Shown: in pieces, positions 25,936 to 34,728 of the stretch
Layout of the letters: each line of letters opens with the position of its first letter
Position numbering within the stretch: position 1 is the stretch's first letter
NCBI RefSeq assembly: GCF_002836975.1
Contig: NZ_NIJK01000029.1
Location: forward strand, 1-64,000
Direction of reading: 5' to 3'
From: Shewanella indica
GTDB lineage: Bacteria; Pseudomonadota; Gammaproteobacteria; Enterobacterales; Shewanellaceae
Length of the DNA stretch: 64,000 bases
Made by a program: the position numbers and the translations under genes
The notes under the pieces: generated by a model
The model's database searches: none
Told to the model about the DNA's origin: nothing
The model's input: only the letters and a program-made list of their open reading frames with translations

Positions 25936-27747
25936 TTAAGCCAGCACCACAGTGACCAGACAACCGCCCTCTGGCGGCTGCAGCAGGCTGATGCTGCCGC
26001 CATGGCTCTCGGCGATTTCGCGGCAGATCACCAGCCCCAGCCCCAGGCCATCTGTCTTGGTACTGGTAAAGGCCTGCATCAGGCTCTTGCCATCCTGTTT
26101 AAGCCCTGGGCCATTGTCCTGCACTTCCAGCAAGAGCTTGCCGGGCTGAGATTGATAATCCAGCCGCAGCGCAATAATTCGCTCGGCTTTAGGTTCTTCA
26201 GCCAAGGCTTCGATGGCATTCTTAAGCAGATTCAACAAGAGTTGCTGCATGGCGACCGTATCCAGTTGCATGGGGCTTTCTTCGCCGACAATCTGCCAAT
26301 CAACGCGGATCGCTTGTTTCTCCAATTCATGCCCCAGCAGAATAAGCGTCTCGCTCAGCAAGGGGCTGAACGGCTGCAACTGTTTTTGCGGCGGGCGCTT
26401 TTTCAAAAGCCCCCTGAGCCTTTGAATGATACCGTGGGCGCGGCCCACTTCCGCCTGTATCTGCTCCAGTGCCAGCGGCAACTTGTCCAGTTGCCCCTGT
26501 TGCAGCCTGACACTGGCGCCGTGGCAATAGTTGCCTATGGCCGCCAAAGGTTGGTTCAGCTCATGGGCCAGGCTGGCACCCAGTTCACCGGCCACCGCCG
26601 CCCGCTGGGCATGTTCCAGCAGACTGAGGTTTTCACTCAGTTGCCGCTGGGCCTTGGCCAGTTCCCGGCCGCGGCGACTGAAACTGTATTCGAGCCAGAA
26701 GTGATAACCGTTGAGCAGCACCAGCAGCGCCAGCAAGCTCCAGCCCCAATGACTGTGGGCCTTGAGCCACTGCAACGCCCTTTGCCACCAAGGCGCCTGC
26801 AATGGGTGCAGGTCCAGATCCTTGAGCAGCTTATCAATGGCCAGTTGACTGACCGCCGTGGTCCACCCCAGCGAGCCGGACATTTTGGCCGCCTCACTGT
26901 CCTCCGGCAGTGCCAATAGGGCCAGGGTCAACTGCTTGGCCAGCCCCTGACCGGCACGGCTGGTCTTGGCCATGGACCAGTTGGGATAGAGGCGGGTCGA
27001 CACCTCGCAGGCAAACCCTGCCGGCGCCTGGTTGTCCAGCACCCGATAGTGCCCGGCATCGATAAGCCCCTCCGCCGCCATCTGCTCCAACTGGCAGACT
27101 GGCACCACGGCGGCGTCTATGCTGCCATCGCGCAGGCGATAGAGCAGATTATCCAGCGGGAATCCCAAAGATTGGATCTCGGCCACATAGCTTGGCAGAT
27201 CAATCTGCTTGAGCCGCGCTTCATACACCAAGGTCAGGTAGCCGCCGAAGGCCTGGGTCGAGACTATCCCCAGACGCTTGTGCCTGAGATCTTGCAGATG
27301 TTGCAAGCTGGACTCGCTTCTTACCACCAGCGCCGAACCCACCTGCATCGGCTCACCGGCATTGAGGCGGCTCTTGAGGGTTGCCAGCCAGCTTAAGGAA
27401 TACTGCCGCGCCAACAGCACAGATTGGCCCGGATTGGTGATCACAAAGTCCAGCTCCTGAGCAGCCACCGCCTGCGACAGCTGCTCCAGCGTCAAGGGGT
27501 GCAGGCGAAAGTAATATCCCGGGATCTGCTGCTCGAGCCAATTCATGGTGGGTTGCCAACGGTTGATGCTGTCGCTGTAGCCCCGGGTAGCCAACACACC
27601 TATATCCACCACCGCCTTATCGGTCAGCGCTCCGCTTGTCATGGCTGGGCCTGATAGCGGCAAAGGCTCAGTCGCTGCCGCAGCTGACGGCCAATGGCCG
27701 AGCAGTACAGTCGCAAACAGATAACACAGTAGATACAGGGTTCTCAT
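25936..27747 (-). CDS. ttrS: Tetrathionate sensor histidine kinase TtrS
   Basis: 603 aa, close to Salmonella TtrS. A signal peptide or first helix is followed by a periplasmic PhnD-like binding domain (residues 50-300). Next come a membrane helix (HSHWGWSLLALLVLLNGYHFWL), the phospho-acceptor segment ELGASLAHELNQPLAAI, and a HATPase domain with N, G1 (DNGPGL) and G2 (GLGLGLV) boxes. I start at ATG 27747, which gives a proper signal sequence; the open frame extends 74 codons further upstream without similarity. Divergent from ttrB. Confidence 0.93.
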   Translation of the reverse strand: MRTLYLLCYLFATVLLGHWPSAAAATEPLPLSGPAMTSGALTDKAVVDIGVLATRGYSDSINRWQPTMNWLEQQIPGYYFRLHPLTLEQLSQAVAAQELDFVITNPGQSVLLARQYSLSWLATLKSRLNAGEPMQVGSALVVRSESSLQHLQDLRHKRLGIVSTQAFGGYLTLVYEARLKQIDLPSYVAEIQSLGFPLDNLLYRLRDGSIDAAVVPVCQLEQMAAEGLIDAGHYRVLDNQAPAGFACEVSTRLYPNWSMAKTSRAGQGLAKQLTLALLALPEDSEAAKMSGSLGWTTAVSQLAIDKLLKDLDLHPLQAPWWQRALQWLKAHSHWGWSLLALLVLLNGYHFWLEYSFSRRGRELAKAQRQLSENLSLLEHAQRAAVAGELGASLAHELNQPLAAIGNYCHGASVRLQQGQLDKLPLALEQIQAEVGRAHGIIQRLRGLLKKRPPQKQLQPFSPLLSETLILLGHELEKQAIRVDWQIVGEESPMQLDTVAMQQLLLNLLKNAIEALAEEPKAERIIALRLDYQSQPGKLLLEVQDNGPGLKQDGKSLMQAFTSTKTDGLGLGLVICREIAESHGGSISLLQPPEGGCLVTVVLA

Positions 27748-27834
27748 CTCTTGGTTTTGGCTCCGGTTAGGAAATGTTGCGGCCACAAGCGGCAGGGTCA
27801 GCATCAGTCTGCCCGCCATTCTAGCCTCAATTTC

Positions 27835-27848
27835 TTGCGCTGGATCAA
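27835..27848 (+). promoter_or_regulatory. FNR/EtrA-like site between ttrS and ttrB
   Basis: TTGCG-CTGG-ATCAA matches the FNR half-sites TTGAT-N4-ATCAA at 8 of 10 positions. It lies in the 214-bp divergent region, 114 bp before ttrB. Salmonella ttr is known to need FNR as well as TtrRS, so anaerobic control is expected. Its distance from ttrB would require a long leader. Confidence 0.45.
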
Positions 27849-27961
27849 TAGCGGCCCCGATATGTGGAAAACCACTATAGAGACCAGGGGCGCCAGTTGC
27901 CGAGAATACAGGCAACAGGAGCCCGGTGGGTTTCCAATCACCGCAAGACTCAGGAGTCTGT

Positions 27962-28705
27962 ATGGACAAGAGTAAACGTCAACTACTGGGGCAAATCGCC
28001 GCCATCAGCGCCGGAGCTGCGTTTTTGCCCGTCGCCCAGGCATCGACCGCCAAGCCCCAGGCAACCAGTGGCAAACGCTATGGCATGCTGATCGACCTGC
28101 GCCGCTGCGTCGGTTGCCAGGCTTGTACTGTCGCCTGCACCATAGAAAATCAACCCCCATTGGGGCAGTTTCGTACCACAGTCAACCAGTATGAAGTGAC
28201 CCAAGGGCAGGAAAGCGCCTTTATGATGCTGCCCAGGCTCTGCAATCACTGCGAAAACCCACCCTGCATCCCGGTTTGCCCCACAGGCGCCACATTCCAG
28301 CGCCAGGACGGCATAGTGGTAGTCGACAGCCACTGGTGTGTCGGCTGCGGCTACTGTGTCCAGGCCTGTCCCTACGATGCGCGCTTTATCAACCATGACA
28401 CCAACACCGCCGACAAGTGCACCTTCTGCGCCCATCGGCTGGAAGCGGGCTTGCTACCGGCCTGCGTCGAAACCTGTGTCGGTGAGGCCAGGATCATCGG
28501 CGATCTCAACGATCCCGGCAGCCAAATCAGTCGCATGCTGGCCGAGCACAGAGACGAGATCAAGGTACTCAAGCCCTCGGCCGAAACCTCGCCCTGCGTA
28601 TTCTATCTGGGGATGACAGCCGCATTTGAAGAAAGGATCCGCGGCGAAGCGCCGGTTCGCAGCCTGATGACCGCCACTGGAGAGGAGTTGCACCATGGAC
28701 ATTAA
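27962..28705 (+). CDS. ttrB: Tetrathionate reductase subunit B
   Basis: 247 aa. The electron-transfer subunit, with 16 Cys in four ferredoxin-like clusters. The first is C49-x2-C52-x2-C55-x3-C59, followed by CNHCENPPCIPVCP, CVGCGYCVQACP and a later cluster including CTFC. A Tat-like signal (SKRQLLGQ, then a hydrophobic stretch) sends it to the periplasmic side. Overlaps ttrC by 11 bp. ATG 27962 gives the family N terminus. Confidence 0.95.
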   Translation: MDKSKRQLLGQIAAISAGAAFLPVAQASTAKPQATSGKRYGMLIDLRRCVGCQACTVACTIENQPPLGQFRTTVNQYEVTQGQESAFMMLPRLCNHCENPPCIPVCPTGATFQRQDGIVVVDSHWCVGCGYCVQACPYDARFINHDTNTADKCTFCAHRLEAGLLPACVETCVGEARIIGDLNDPGSQISRMLAEHRDEIKVLKPSAETSPCVFYLGMTAAFEERIRGEAPVRSLMTATGEELHHGH

Positions 28706-29768
28706 AGAGATCTTGACCCCGGATATCGCCATCACCTGGTTACCCTGGGCGGTGCAATACTTCTTTATGATGGGACTGGCCTATTCCGCGGTGTGGATTG
28801 CGGCGCTGACCATTATCCGCCCCGGCGCCAAGGATAAGCGCCTGCTGACACTCTGCGGCAGCCTGATCCTCAGCACCGCCATAGTGGCACCTGTGGCACT
28901 CTTGGCCGATCTGCACCAACCCGCCCGCGCCTGGCACTTCTATATGCAGCTCAGACCGGATTCCTGGATGTGGTATGGCGCCTGGTTACTGCCGCTGTTT
29001 ATGACAGCGGCGCTGGCCTTTGCCTACCTCTTGCTGCGCCCTTCCCTTCCGACTCAGCCCAAAGATGGCTGGAGCCGCCTGGGATACTGGTTACGCCTGG
29101 GGAACTGGCAAGGTGAGCCCTGGCTCAAGCCGATGGCCTGGGTTGCCCTGCTCAGCGGCCTGAGTATCGCCCTCTACACCGGCATGGAAACCATGGCCAT
29201 CAAGGCCAGGCCACTGTGGCACAGCTACTGGCTGCCGCCCCTGTTCGCCGCCAGTGCCCTGGCCGCCGGCAGCGGCATGCTGATTTGGCTCAACCGCCTG
29301 TTCAATGGCCATAAGCAGGAGACCGACAAACAGCTGCTGCTCTGGCTGCGTGGCTCCTTCGCCCTGTTTGCCCTGTTGCTTATCGGCTGGGCCCTCAGTG
29401 GCGGCAACAGCGCCAATGAAGCCAGATTACTGCTCGGCGACAGCCCCAGTTGGCAACTGGCCGCTATCTGGGTGCTGGCAACCCTGGCCTTGTTGGCTCT
29501 GCTGCTGGCCTTCAGACATCTGCCCCGCTGGGCCTTGCTGTTTGGCAGCTTTGCCGCCATCCACCTGGCTTGGGGCTTTCGCTGGCTGGTGCTTATCCAG
29601 GCACAGACGGATCCCAAGTATGGCGCCGGCACCTACTTCTATGAACTGCCCTGGGGCCCACAGGGGCTGCTGGGGATCCTGGGTACCTTTGGCCTATGGC
29701 TGGCCCTGATCACCCTGATTTCCGAACTGATACGTCAGTCTGCCACCGGACTGAAAGGAGCCGCATAA
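28695..29768 (+). CDS. ttrC: Tetrathionate reductase subunit C
   Basis: 357 aa. An NrfD/PsrC-like integral membrane protein with about nine helices. It anchors TtrAB and oxidises menaquinol or ubiquinol. AGGAG precedes ATG 28695 inside the end of ttrB. Its stop shares a base with the ttrA start (TAATG), indicating tight coupling. Confidence 0.94.
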   Translation: MDIKEILTPDIAITWLPWAVQYFFMMGLAYSAVWIAALTIIRPGAKDKRLLTLCGSLILSTAIVAPVALLADLHQPARAWHFYMQLRPDSWMWYGAWLLPLFMTAALAFAYLLLRPSLPTQPKDGWSRLGYWLRLGNWQGEPWLKPMAWVALLSGLSIALYTGMETMAIKARPLWHSYWLPPLFAASALAAGSGMLIWLNRLFNGHKQETDKQLLLWLRGSFALFALLLIGWALSGGNSANEARLLLGDSPSWQLAAIWVLATLALLALLLAFRHLPRWALLFGSFAAIHLAWGFRWLVLIQAQTDPKYGAGTYFYELPWGPQGLLGILGTFGLWLALITLISELIRQSATGLKGAA

Positions 29769-32700
29769 TGGACAAGAGTAAACGCCGTTTTATCAAAGGG
29801 GCTGCCATCACAGGTGGTACCGGACTGTTTGTTGCAGGCTACAGCCACACCCTGACCCAGTTGGGCAAGGGCCTGGTCAATGGCAGCTCGGGCAAAAATA
29901 CCCAAGAAGCGATTCATGGCAACTCGCTGGCACCTGAGCTCAGGGTTGACCTGAATAGCGGCCAACTGAGCGCCAATGACAACCAGCACCTGGCCAACAC
30001 CATGTGTTTCGGCTGCTGGACCAAGTGCGGGGTACGGGCCCGTATCGATAATGAAACCGACAGCATTATCCGTATCAGTGGTAATCCTTATCATCCGCTG
30101 TCGGCCCGTGAACACCTGGACTTTGACACCCCGGTGCGCGATGCCCTGGTGTCCACCAGCGCCTGGCAGGAGCAGGGGCTTGCCGGGCGTTCCACCGCCT
30201 GCGCCCGCGGCAACGCCATGCTGGAGTTACTGGACAGCCCCTATCGGGTAACACGCTGCCTGAAACGGGTCGGCCCCAGAGGTTCGGGCCAGTGGCAGAG
30301 CATAGCATTCGAGCAGTTGCTCAAGGAGGTTGTCGAAGGTGGCGATCTGTTTGGTGAAGGCCATGTGGATGGACTCAGGGCGATTCGCGATCTCAACACG
30401 CCTTTGGATCCCGCCAACCCTGAATATGGTCCCAAGGCCAATCAGCTATTGGTCAGCAACGCCTCGGATGAGGGGCGGGACACGCTGATAAAACGCTTCA
30501 CCTTCAATAGCTTCGGCACCCGTAACTTTGCCAACCACGGCTCTTACTGTGGCTTCAGCTATCGGGCCGGTGCCGGCGCCTTGCTGGACGATCTGAAAAA
30601 GTACGCCCACTTGAAACCGGACTGGGATCATGCCGAGTTCTTGTTGTTCATCGGCACTTCACCGCAGCAATCCGGCAACCCCTTCAAGCGCCAAGCGCGG
30701 CAAATGGCCAATGCCAGGGTCAACAACCGCAACTTCAGCTATGTTGTGGTTTCGCCCATGCTGCCCAACACCTCCAATCTGGCGTCGGCGCCGGACAATG
30801 TCTGGTTGCCGATCCGCCCGGCCACAGACGCCTCGCTGGCGATGGCTATGCTGCGCTGGATCATCGACAATCAGCGCTACAGCGCCGAGTTTCTCAGCGC
30901 TCCCAATGCCAAGGCCGCCAAAGCCGCCGGTTTCCGCGGTTTCAGTAATGCCGGTTTCCTGGTGCATTCAGACCAGGCGCATCCGAGGTACGGCCAATAT
31001 CTGCACGCCAGCGAATTGGGGTTGGCCTTCAGCGGCAAGCCCTTCGGTGATGAAGACCCCTTGCTGGTGCTGGACGCCATCAGCGGTGAACCCATGGCCG
31101 CCGAGGCCTGCCCCAAGGCGCAGCTTGAAGTGGACAGCAGACTCACAGGCCCAAATGGCCAGAGCCTGGCCTGCAAAAGCAGTTTCAGCCTGCTGGCCGA
31201 ATCGGCCCGGCTCAAGACATTGGTGCAATACAGCGCCGAATGCGATGTGCCGGTCGATGAGATTGAAGCCCTGGCCAACAAGTTCACCAGCCATGGCAGC
31301 AAGGCGGCGGTGATCAGCCACGGCGGCACCATGAGCAGTGATGGCTTCTATACCGCCTGGGCCATCATGATGCTCAACGCCATGATAGGCAATATCAACC
31401 AAAAGGGCGGCGCGCTGGCCAAGGGCGGTACTTTCCCGGCCTTCGGCAAAGGCCCACGCTACAATCTGGCCGAGTTTGACGGCATGGTGCAGCCCAAGGG
31501 AGTATTCCTGTCGCGCTCCCGTTTCCCCTATGAAAAAAGCTCGGAATACAAGCGCAAGCAGCAGGCCGGCGAGTCGCCCTACCCGGCAAAGGAGCCCTGG
31601 TTCCCGATCTCGGCGCCCATGTTGAGCGAGCATCTAACTGCGGCGGTCAACGGTTACCCTTATTCGCTCAAGGCCTGGATCAACCATATGGGCAACCCTG
31701 TCTATGGTCAGGCCGGGCTCGGCGCCGCCATAGGCGATAAACTCAAAGATCCCAAGGTGCTGCCGCTGTTTATCAGTATCGATAGCTTTATCAACGAAAC
31801 CACGGCGTTATCCGACTATATAGTGCCGGACACCCTCACCTATGAGTCCTGGGGCTGGACCTCGGCCTGGCAGGGCACCATGACCAAGATAGCCACCGGC
31901 CGCTGGCCGATAGTCAAACCCAGGGTAGAGCACACAGTGGATGGCGATCCCGTGTGCATGGAAAGCTTTCTTACCCGGGTTGCCATGGCGCTGGCCTTGC
32001 CCGGCTTCGGTGAAAATGCGGTGCTGGCCCATGATGGCACACGCCACCCGCTGACTCGCGCCGCCGACTTTTCTCTCTACGGCGCCGCCAACGTCGCCTG
32101 GTTGGGAGAAAAAGTCCCCGCCATAGGCAAGGAAGATCTCTATTGGTCCGGGGTTGCCAGGATCATTCCCGAACTCAAGGCTCGTCTCGGTGAAGAGGAA
32201 GCATCGAGAGTGGCTTATCTCTATGCCCGCGGCGGCCGTTTCGAATCAATGAACCAGGCCAGGGACGCCGAAGGCAACCCCACCAAGGTCTGGCCCAAGC
32301 CGATGATGTTGTGGAACCCTCAGGTGGGCAGTCGCCGTCACTCCCAGAGCGGCGAGTTTCTCAGTGGCTGTCCGCGCAGTTATGGTCAGCGCCTGGCCGA
32401 TGGCACAGAACTCAGGCAAGCCTTCGACCGCCAGTCCTGGCCCATGTTGCTGTCGAGTTACAAGTCGCACACCATGAGCTCCATGAGTATCGGCTCTGAC
32501 AGGCTCAGACAGGTGCACCCCAATAATCCAGTGCGGATCAATAAAGACACGGCCCAAAGATTGGGGATAGCCACAGGGGATACAGTGAAAATCAGCACCC
32601 CCAACGGCAGTGTGCTGGCATTGGTGGAATGCGTCGCCGGCGTGCATCCCGAGTGTATCGCCATCGAACACGGCTTTGGTCACAAGGAGCTCGGCGCGCG

Positions 32701-32878
32701 GGCATTCAGCATAGATGACAAGCAGGTTGCCGCCAACCCGCTGATCCGCGCCGGGGTTAACCTCAACGATCTCGCCGTGCTGGATCCCAGCCGCTCGGGT
32801 TCCTATCCCCTGGTGGATTGGGCCAGCGGCGCCTCGGCCCGCCAGGGACTGCCGGCCAAAATCGAAAAAGTCTCCTGA
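29768..32878 (+). CDS. ttrA: Tetrathionate reductase catalytic subunit A
   Basis: 1036 aa. A molybdopterin guanine dinucleotide enzyme of the DMSO reductase family that reduces tetrathionate to thiosulfate in the periplasm. A twin-arginine signal (KRRFIKGA) is followed by a [4Fe-4S] motif, C80-x2-C83-x3-C87 with C145. Molybdopterin-binding domains follow, and the C-terminal dinucleotide-binding domain carries HPNNPVRINKDTAQRLGI. The candidate Mo-ligand Cys is in NHGSYCGFS. Order ttrRS / ttrBCA matches Salmonella. Confidence 0.95.
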   Translation: MDKSKRRFIKGAAITGGTGLFVAGYSHTLTQLGKGLVNGSSGKNTQEAIHGNSLAPELRVDLNSGQLSANDNQHLANTMCFGCWTKCGVRARIDNETDSIIRISGNPYHPLSAREHLDFDTPVRDALVSTSAWQEQGLAGRSTACARGNAMLELLDSPYRVTRCLKRVGPRGSGQWQSIAFEQLLKEVVEGGDLFGEGHVDGLRAIRDLNTPLDPANPEYGPKANQLLVSNASDEGRDTLIKRFTFNSFGTRNFANHGSYCGFSYRAGAGALLDDLKKYAHLKPDWDHAEFLLFIGTSPQQSGNPFKRQARQMANARVNNRNFSYVVVSPMLPNTSNLASAPDNVWLPIRPATDASLAMAMLRWIIDNQRYSAEFLSAPNAKAAKAAGFRGFSNAGFLVHSDQAHPRYGQYLHASELGLAFSGKPFGDEDPLLVLDAISGEPMAAEACPKAQLEVDSRLTGPNGQSLACKSSFSLLAESARLKTLVQYSAECDVPVDEIEALANKFTSHGSKAAVISHGGTMSSDGFYTAWAIMMLNAMIGNINQKGGALAKGGTFPAFGKGPRYNLAEFDGMVQPKGVFLSRSRFPYEKSSEYKRKQQAGESPYPAKEPWFPISAPMLSEHLTAAVNGYPYSLKAWINHMGNPVYGQAGLGAAIGDKLKDPKVLPLFISIDSFINETTALSDYIVPDTLTYESWGWTSAWQGTMTKIATGRWPIVKPRVEHTVDGDPVCMESFLTRVAMALALPGFGENAVLAHDGTRHPLTRAADFSLYGAANVAWLGEKVPAIGKEDLYWSGVARIIPELKARLGEEEASRVAYLYARGGRFESMNQARDAEGNPTKVWPKPMMLWNPQVGSRRHSQSGEFLSGCPRSYGQRLADGTELRQAFDRQSWPMLLSSYKSHTMSSMSIGSDRLRQVHPNNPVRINKDTAQRLGIATGDTVKISTPNGSVLALVECVAGVHPECIAIEHGFGHKELGARAFSIDDKQVAANPLIRAGVNLNDLAVLDPSRSGSYPLVDWASGASARQGLPAKIEKVS

Positions 32879-32886
32879 AGCTCGTT

Positions 32887-32919
32887 CTGTGCCCGGTTTT
32901 TATGCCGGGCACAGTTTTT
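32887..32919 (+). terminator. Terminator of ttrBCA
   Basis: 10-bp perfect stem CTGTGCCCGG/CCGGGCACAG with an 8-nt loop, followed by T5, 9 bp past the ttrA stop. Confidence 0.88.
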
Positions 32920-33057
32920 CCGGGCAAGAAATCGCCACAGAGCCCAAGCCATTGTTCTAAGCTAATAAGAGTGTGATCCAGTGGGCTGGAGTGAAACCGC
33001 TTATGGATTAGCCTTGCACTATCCGCATCCCTTGGCAGCAAGAGGAACAAATCCGGC

Positions 33058-33525
33058 ATGAATGTCACTTTTATCAATCCCTTTCTTCAGTCACTCCTCA
33101 ACGTAGTTTCCACCATGGCCAACATGCAGTTGACCCCGGGTAAGCCCAGACTCAAGACAGACAACCTGGCCAAAGGTGATGTCTCCGGGCTTATCGGTAT
33201 GGTGGGCCCACAGACCAAAGGATCACTGTCGATCACCTTTGAACAAGAGCTGATCCTGGAGATAATGCAAAATATGCTGGGAGAAAACCCCGGCAATATC
33301 AATGAAGAAGTGACAGATCTGGTGGGGGAAATCACCAACATGGTGACCAGCGGCGCCAAGAATCTGTTGTCGGACAAGGGCTATGAGTTTGAAATGGCCA
33401 CCCCTGTGGTGGTTTCCGGCATAGGCCATAAGATTTCCCATCAGGCTCAGGGCAAGAAGATAATCATGCCTTTTGTCGCTCCCAAGGGCTCGGCCTACAT
33501 AGAGATCTGTTTCGAAGGACAGTAA
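33058..33525 (+). CDS. cheX: CheX-type chemotaxis phosphatase
   Basis: 155 aa. A CheC/CheX/FliY-fold protein that dephosphorylates CheY-P. A single active helix carries the expected Glu and Asn in NEEVTDLVGEITNMVTSGAKN (E and N spaced three apart). One active site is typical of dimeric CheX. No other chemotaxis gene is near, and the gene sits 180 bp after ttrA behind a terminator, so it has its own promoter. Such stand-alone CheX proteins are common in Shewanella. Confidence 0.85.
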   Translation: MNVTFINPFLQSLLNVVSTMANMQLTPGKPRLKTDNLAKGDVSGLIGMVGPQTKGSLSITFEQELILEIMQNMLGENPGNINEEVTDLVGEITNMVTSGAKNLLSDKGYEFEMATPVVVSGIGHKISHQAQGKKIIMPFVAPKGSAYIEICFEGQ

Positions 33526-33529
33526 TGAC

Positions 33530-33556
33530 AAAGGGCGCCGAGGCGCCCTTTATTAT
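33530..33556. terminator. Bidirectional terminator cheX / alr
   Basis: 10-bp perfect stem AAAGGGCGCC/GGCGCCCTTT with a GA loop, then TATTATTT. It lies between convergent cheX and alr. Confidence 0.85.
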
Positions 33557-33583
33557 TTGCCAACTCAATGGCATGATTCAGAC

Positions 33584-34660
33584 TCAATCGAGGCAGACAG
33601 CCACTCTGGGAGTCAACTTGGTCACCAGTTCATAGGCCACGGTTTCGATATGAGCCGCCACCTCTTCCACCGGTAACGCCGGCCCCCACAAGAGGGCGTC
33701 ATCACCGACCGCGTCCCGGGCATCAGGCCCCAGATCCACAGTCAGCATATCCATCGACACCCTGCCAACCACAGGCACCCGGCGACCATTAATCAGCACA
33801 GGCGTGCCCTCGGGGGCATTGCGGGGATAACCGTCACCGTAACCTATAGCCACCACCCCGAGACAGGTATCTCTTGATGAACGCCAAAAGCTTCCATAGC
33901 CCACGCTCTCCCCGGCCTTGTGCTCGCGCACGGCTATCAGTTGTGACACCAGACTCATGGCCGGTTGCAGGTCGTGGTTGGCGCCTCGGTCACCGACAAC
34001 AGGGGACACCCCATAGAGGGCGATACCCGGGCGAATCCAGTTTTGCTGGCTGCTGGGCCAATAGAGGGCACCGGCCGAGTTGGCCAGACTGCGGTCGCCA
34101 TCCAACCCGGCGGTGAGCTGGTTGAAATGCTCCAACTGCTTGCGGGTATAGTCATTGTCCGGCTCATCGGCGCAGGCGAAATGGGTCATCAGATTGATGG
34201 GCTTGGCCACTTGCGGGCAATCCAGCAGCCGCTGATACACCTCGCTAAACTCGTCGCTGCGAAAACCCAATCTGTGCATGCCGCTGTCGACCTTGAGCCA
34301 CACAGTTACCGGCTTATCCAGCTTGGCTTGCTCCAGCATCTGCAACTGCGACTCATGATGCACCACAGTGTCTATGTCATGCTTAACCAGTAGAGGCAAC
34401 TCAGTACTGCGAAAAAAACCTTCGAGCAACAACAGCTTGGCCGTTACGCCACCGGCCCTGAGCTCCAACGCTTCTTCGAGCCGCGCCAGACCGAAGCCGT
34501 CAGCACTGCTCAGGCTCTTGGCCACGTTCAGTGAGCCGTGGCCATAGCCGTTGGCCTTGACGACAGCAATAACTTTGCTGGCGGGCGCGATCTCACGCAG
34601 CCTGGCCAGATTATGTTGCAGCGCCCGGCTGCTAATCTCTGCTCTGGGAAAGGGTTTCAA
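33584..34660 (-). CDS. alr: Alanine racemase
   Basis: 358 aa. PLP-dependent conversion of L-Ala to D-Ala for peptidoglycan. The PLP lysine is K35 in [10 protein letters not shown]. The catalytic Tyr is in ESVGYGSFW and the C-terminal domain has [11 protein letters not shown]. Gene order dnaB-alr is conserved in gammaproteobacteria. The start is 68 bp after dnaB. Confidence 0.96.
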   Translation of the reverse strand: MKPFPRAEISSRALQHNLARLREIAPASKVIAVVKANGYGHGSLNVAKSLSSADGFGLARLEEALELRAGGVTAKLLLLEGFFRSTELPLLVKHDIDTVVHHESQLQMLEQAKLDKPVTVWLKVDSGMHRLGFRSDEFSEVYQRLLDCPQVAKPINLMTHFACADEPDNDYTRKQLEHFNQLTAGLDGDRSLANSAGALYWPSSQQNWIRPGIALYGVSPVVGDRGANHDLQPAMSLVSQLIAVREHKAGESVGYGSFWRSSRDTCLGVVAIGYGDGYPRNAPEGTPVLINGRRVPVVGRVSMDMLTVDLGPDARDAVGDDALLWGPALPVEEVAAHIETVAYELVTKLTPRVAVCLD

Positions 34661-34728
34661 AGCTTACCTTCAATCTTGGATTGGATGGCGCGCTCTCTGG
34701 CCGCGCCGGGAAAACCGTCCGCAGAGGT

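Noticed and set aside
25873-26919. 348-aa plus-strand frame
   Set aside because: Antisense to ttrR/ttrS; composition (Gln/Leu/Pro runs) follows from the reverse of a high-GC coding strand.
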